Source: DASXMX01 sp036794395 | GTDB lineage: Bacteria; Planctomycetota; Phycisphaerae; Tepidisphaerales; Tepidisphaeraceae | Assembly (NCBI GenBank): GCA_036794395.1 | Contig: DAIRGS010000302.1 | Span: forward strand, 1 to 8,473 | Length of the DNA: 8,473 bases | Reading direction: 5' to 3' | In this document: piece after piece, positions 6,206-8,473 of the stretch | How positions within the stretch are numbered: the stretch's first letter is position 1 | How the letters are laid out: the number at the start of each line of letters is the position of its first letter | Position numbers and translations under genes: made by a program | The notes under the pieces: generated by a model | What the model was told of the DNA's origin: nothing | What the model saw: the letters and a program-made list of their open reading frames with translations, nothing else | Databases searched by the model: none

Positions 6206-6359
6206 AGTTTGATAGTGGCCCGGCCTCAACGGCACTGGAGGGTTGCGGTAGGTCGATGGTATCGTTCGATTTTGATATTATTGCGTTGGCGAATGAACAC
6301 ACGCGATTGAGCCGTTCCGATCCCAAATTCCAGCGACAGTCCTTACTGCATAAGAACCC

Positions 6360-8473
6360 ATGAGCAAGACATCCCACCCCGCGTCGATTTCCCCGCTGTA
6401 TCCGCTGGCCCTTCTTCTTGTCTGGAGTTTGGTCTGTTGCGTGCCCTCATCTCCGTTGGCGGCACAGAGCTCTCCGGCGAAGAGAATTCTTTCACCAGAC
6501 GACCTGATCATCCCCATCAAGAACACTGTTGCGGGGAGTCCAAACGTTCTGGCTGTTGCCGGGGATTTCGGTGGAGACGGCAACGAGCAGTTGGCCAACG
6601 ACTCAATAGACGGTGATCTGGGCACCAAGTATCTCAATGGCGCACACTCGACCGGTGTTCACACCGGATTGGTCGTTGTACCGAGCGTGGGAAGCAGCAT
6701 CGTCACCGGATTGCGTCTTGGGACTGCTGATGACATGCCCGATCGCGATCCACTGGAGATTACGCTCGAAGGATCGGACGACGCGAACGCCGCAAAAGCC
6801 GGCGGCCACGGTTTCGCGCTGCTCTATCAGGGGCCATCGGGGCTGGATGCTACGCCGCGTCGCAAGCGTTTGGGAAAGGCGATCACTTTCACCAACACGC
6901 ATGCTTACAAGGCTTACCGTCTGCTGGTGACTAAAACGCGCGGGGGTAGCGGCGGGACGCAATACTCAGAATTTGAACTGACCGGAGTGGCAACCCAGCC
7001 GGGTCTGGCTGGCGCGGTCAACGCGTTGCCGGCCATCGAACGAAGAACAATCAATGATCGGTGGAGCGATCGCGCGGCGATCGGAACCGAACTGGCCGAG
7101 GCGCCGACGGCACGTCATAGCATCTGGTTTAGAGCACCGGCCAAACTTTGGGACGAAGCGGTGCCGGTTGGCAACGGACGGCTGGGCGCGATGGTTTTCG
7201 GCGGCGTGGCTGACGAACGGCTTCAGCTTAATGAAGACACGCTTTGGGATGGCTATCCGCTGGACGGCGCCAATCCGGATGCCTTGAAGGTGTTGCCGGA
7301 GGTGCGACGGCTTCTGTTTGCCGATCAAAACAGCGCCGCCGAAAAGCTGGCCGCGGCCCACATGATGGGCAAGCCCAGTGGTGTGAAGCCTTATCAGTCG
7401 CTTGGCGAGCTTTGGATGGAAACGCCGGGCCTGCCTTCGGCTGACAAGTATCGCCGAGTGCTTGATCTCGATACGGCGGTTGCATCCGTTAGCTATGTGA
7501 GTAATGGAACGCTCTTTCAGCGCGAGGTTTTCTCGTCGGCGCCGGCTGGCGTAATCGTCGCGCATTTCGTCGCAGATAAGCCGGGCAGCATTTCGGTGCG
7601 AATGACGCTGAAGCGAGCGCGGGATGCCGCGTGCGTGAGCGATCCATCTGATTCGAATGCAATCATGTTGCAGGGACGAATTAAGCGCGCGGATGAATCA
7701 GGGGCGCAACGCGGACTGACGTTTGCCGCGAAGCTGGTTGCGATTCCCAAGGGCGGGAAGGTCAGCAATCAGAATGGGATTCTTTCGGTAACAGGCGCCG
7801 ATAGTCTTACGCTGGTTCTCGATGGTGAGACCAACTATCGGGGAGGCGATCCTGAAAAGCTTTGTGCGACGAAAGTGGCTGCCGCGGCCGGCAAAGATTA
7901 CGCGGCGCTGAAGGACGAGCACGTCGCCGATTACCAGAAGCTTTCGCAGCGCGTGACGCTTGATCTTGGATCGGCTGGGAAGGATGTCGAAGCGATGCCG
8001 ACCCCCGATCGCCTGAAGCGATTGAAGTCGGGCAAGGAAGATCCCGGCTTACTGGCTAACTATTTCCAGTTCGGCCGGTACATGCTGATCAGCAGTTCGC
8101 GGCCGGGCGGCATGCCCGCCAATCTCCAGGGCATCTGGGCGTGGCAGATGAATCCTCCGTGGAATGCCGACTATCACACCAACATCAATATCCAGATGAA
8201 TTACTGGCCTTCAGAGACAACGAATCTGGGCGAATGTTCTTTGCCATACTTTGACATGATGGCCGATCACGTCGCGGCGGGCAGCCATGTGGCGGAAGTC
8301 AATTATGGCGCACATGGCTGGGTGGTGCATCATCTGACCGACCCATGGGGATTTGCCGCACCGGCCGATGGGCTTCAGGGGATCTGGCCGGTGGGTGCGG
8401 CGTGGATCGTTCGAGAGCCGTACGAGCACTATCTGTTACGGGTGACAAGAAATTCCTGGCCGACAAAGCCTGG
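6360..8473 (+). CDS. Secreted GH95-type alpha-L-fucosidase with discoidin-like domain (partial, probable frameshift)
   Basis: The frame is open from the ATG at 6360 to the right edge, about 704 codons. An in-frame TAA 9 nt upstream fixes the ATG as the earliest start; no clear ribosome binding site is seen. A signal peptide with a hydrophobic core near residues 16-28 probably ends at AA35. Residues about 45-208 look like an F5/8-type-C (discoidin-like) module, with IDGDLGTKYLNG near 83-94 and FELTG at the end. The GH95 N-terminal domain starts near 254: SIWFRAPAKLWDEAVPVGNGRLGAMVFGG, with LQLNEDTLWDG at about 288-298. The catalytic-domain motif TNINIQMNYWP follows; its N608 and N610 match the paired asparagines important for catalysis in family GH95. 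Later catalytic residues would lie beyond the edge. The enzyme should cleave terminal L-fucose from polysaccharides or glycans outside the cytoplasm; some GH95 members act on L-galactose. Around 8436 the frame appears to lose one base. Confidence 0.9.
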   Translation, partial: MSKTSHPASISPLYPLALLLVWSLVCCVPSSPLAAQSSPAKRILSPDDLIIPIKNTVAGSPNVLAVAGDFGGDGNEQLANDSIDGDLGTKYLNGAHSTGVHTGLVVVPSVGSSIVTGLRLGTADDMPDRDPLEITLEGSDDANAAKAGGHGFALLYQGPSGLDATPRRKRLGKAITFTNTHAYKAYRLLVTKTRGGSGGTQYSEFELTGVATQPGLAGAVNALPAIERRTINDRWSDRAAIGTELAEAPTARHSIWFRAPAKLWDEAVPVGNGRLGAMVFGGVADERLQLNEDTLWDGYPLDGANPDALKVLPEVRRLLFADQNSAAEKLAAAHMMGKPSGVKPYQSLGELWMETPGLPSADKYRRVLDLDTAVASVSYVSNGTLFQREVFSSAPAGVIVAHFVADKPGSISVRMTLKRARDAACVSDPSDSNAIMLQGRIKRADESGAQRGLTFAAKLVAIPKGGKVSNQNGILSVTGADSLTLVLDGETNYRGGDPEKLCATKVAAAAGKDYAALKDEHVADYQKLSQRVTLDLGSAGKDVEAMPTPDRLKRLKSGKEDPGLLANYFQFGRYMLISSSRPGGMPANLQGIWAWQMNPPWNADYHTNINIQMNYWPSETTNLGECSLPYFDMMADHVAAGSHVAEVNYGAHGWVVHHLTDPWGFAAPADGLQGIWPVGAAWIVREPYEHYLLRVTRNSWPTKP
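8433..8441 (+). other. Probable one-base frameshift site in the GH95 gene
   Basis: Up to residue 692 the frame reads as GH95 (REPYEHYL). It then gives the unrelated LRVTRNSWPTKPG. If one base, most simply a T after the TT at 8436-8437, is restored, the sequence reads EHYLF then TGDKKFLADKAW, the family's expected continuation, to the last base of the window. The cause may be a dropped homopolymer base near a sequence end or a real mutation. Confidence 0.8.

Larger units (their letters stand above)
5932..6359. other. Divergent control region between the operon and the GH95 gene
   Basis: This 428-bp stretch has no convincing gene and is more AT-rich than its flanks. It must carry the promoters of both the leftward operon and the rightward GH95 gene. 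It contains a 12-bp palindrome (5991-6002), a 6-bp inverted repeat GTTCAA/TTGAAC (6021-6047), a 9-bp inverted repeat (6166-6205) and a -10-like TATTAT (6276-6281) on the plus strand with no good -35 partner. Open frames here, such as 6068-6310 on the plus strand, show no family motifs or ribosome binding site and were not called. Confidence 0.6.

Noticed and set aside
6068..6310. Small plus-strand open frame (80 codons) in the divergent control region
   Set aside because: No ribosome binding site or recognisable motif; composition looks like translated non-coding DNA.
6420..6455. Possible lipoprotein signal (SLVCC) in the GH95 protein
   Set aside because: The residue before either cysteine is Val or Cys rather than Gly, Ala or Ser, so it does not match a lipobox; an ordinary signal-peptidase site after PLAA fits better.
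7067..7083. CGATCGC/GCGATCG inverted repeat in the GH95 gene
   Set aside because: Seven-base GC-rich arms in coding DNA are expected occasionally; position suggests no role. GCGATCGC also occurs near 4541, but two copies do not indicate a HIP1-like repeat family.
6966..7565. Minus-strand open frame (199 codons) within the GH95 gene
   Set aside because: Antisense to strongly conserved GH95 sequence; no motif of its own.
1..8473. CRISPR arrays, tRNA/rRNA genes, insertion sequences
   Set aside because: I looked for regularly spaced direct repeats, conserved RNA motifs and transposase features on both strands and found none.

Overview
The window looks like a piece of a planctomycete (Planctomycetota) chromosome, class not resolved. 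Three things point there. (1) A minus-strand operon combines a planctomycete-type cytochrome/DUF1549/DUF1553 protein, a Tat-exported DUF1501 protein and a WD40 protein, a trio typical of that phylum and its PVC relatives. (2) There is a PEP-CTERM surface protein with a VPEP...RRRRR tail. (3) A partial gene begins with an LERRTLLS motif, close to the LEPR-xLL motif at the N-terminus of many planctomycete exported proteins. No RNA genes, CRISPR arrays, transposases or phage genes were seen.

Layout. 1-115 (minus): first 38 codons of an LEPR-xLL-type exported protein, cut by the left edge. 116-339: divergent intergenic region with a plausible promoter for the rightward gene. 340-1110 (plus): PEP-CTERM protein. 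Its signal-peptide region carries two strong, adjacent inverted repeats, each with 11-bp arms. 1111-1372: convergent spacer with an intrinsic terminator for the PEP-CTERM gene and a hairpin for the opposing operon. 5931-1373 (minus): three-gene operon (PSCyt1-DUF1549-DUF1553, then DUF1501, then WD40) with gaps of 26 and 33 bp. 5932-6359: 428-bp divergent control region with a 12-bp palindrome and a 9+9-bp inverted repeat. 6360 to the right edge (plus): secreted glycoside hydrolase of family GH95 (alpha-L-fucosidase type) with an N-terminal discoidin-like domain. It is incomplete and appears to carry a one-base frameshift about 37 bases before the edge.

How the genes may work together. The PSCyt1/DUF1549/DUF1553 and DUF1501 proteins are predicted to be exported by different routes (Sec and Tat); the WD40 protein has no visible signal. 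Their biochemical role is not established. In planctomycetes such pairs often lie among sulfatases and glycoside hydrolases, so the divergent GH95 gene suggests, by inference only, a link to breakdown of fucose-containing (possibly sulfated) polysaccharide. The two leftmost genes encode surface or secreted proteins whose role cannot be assigned from sequence.
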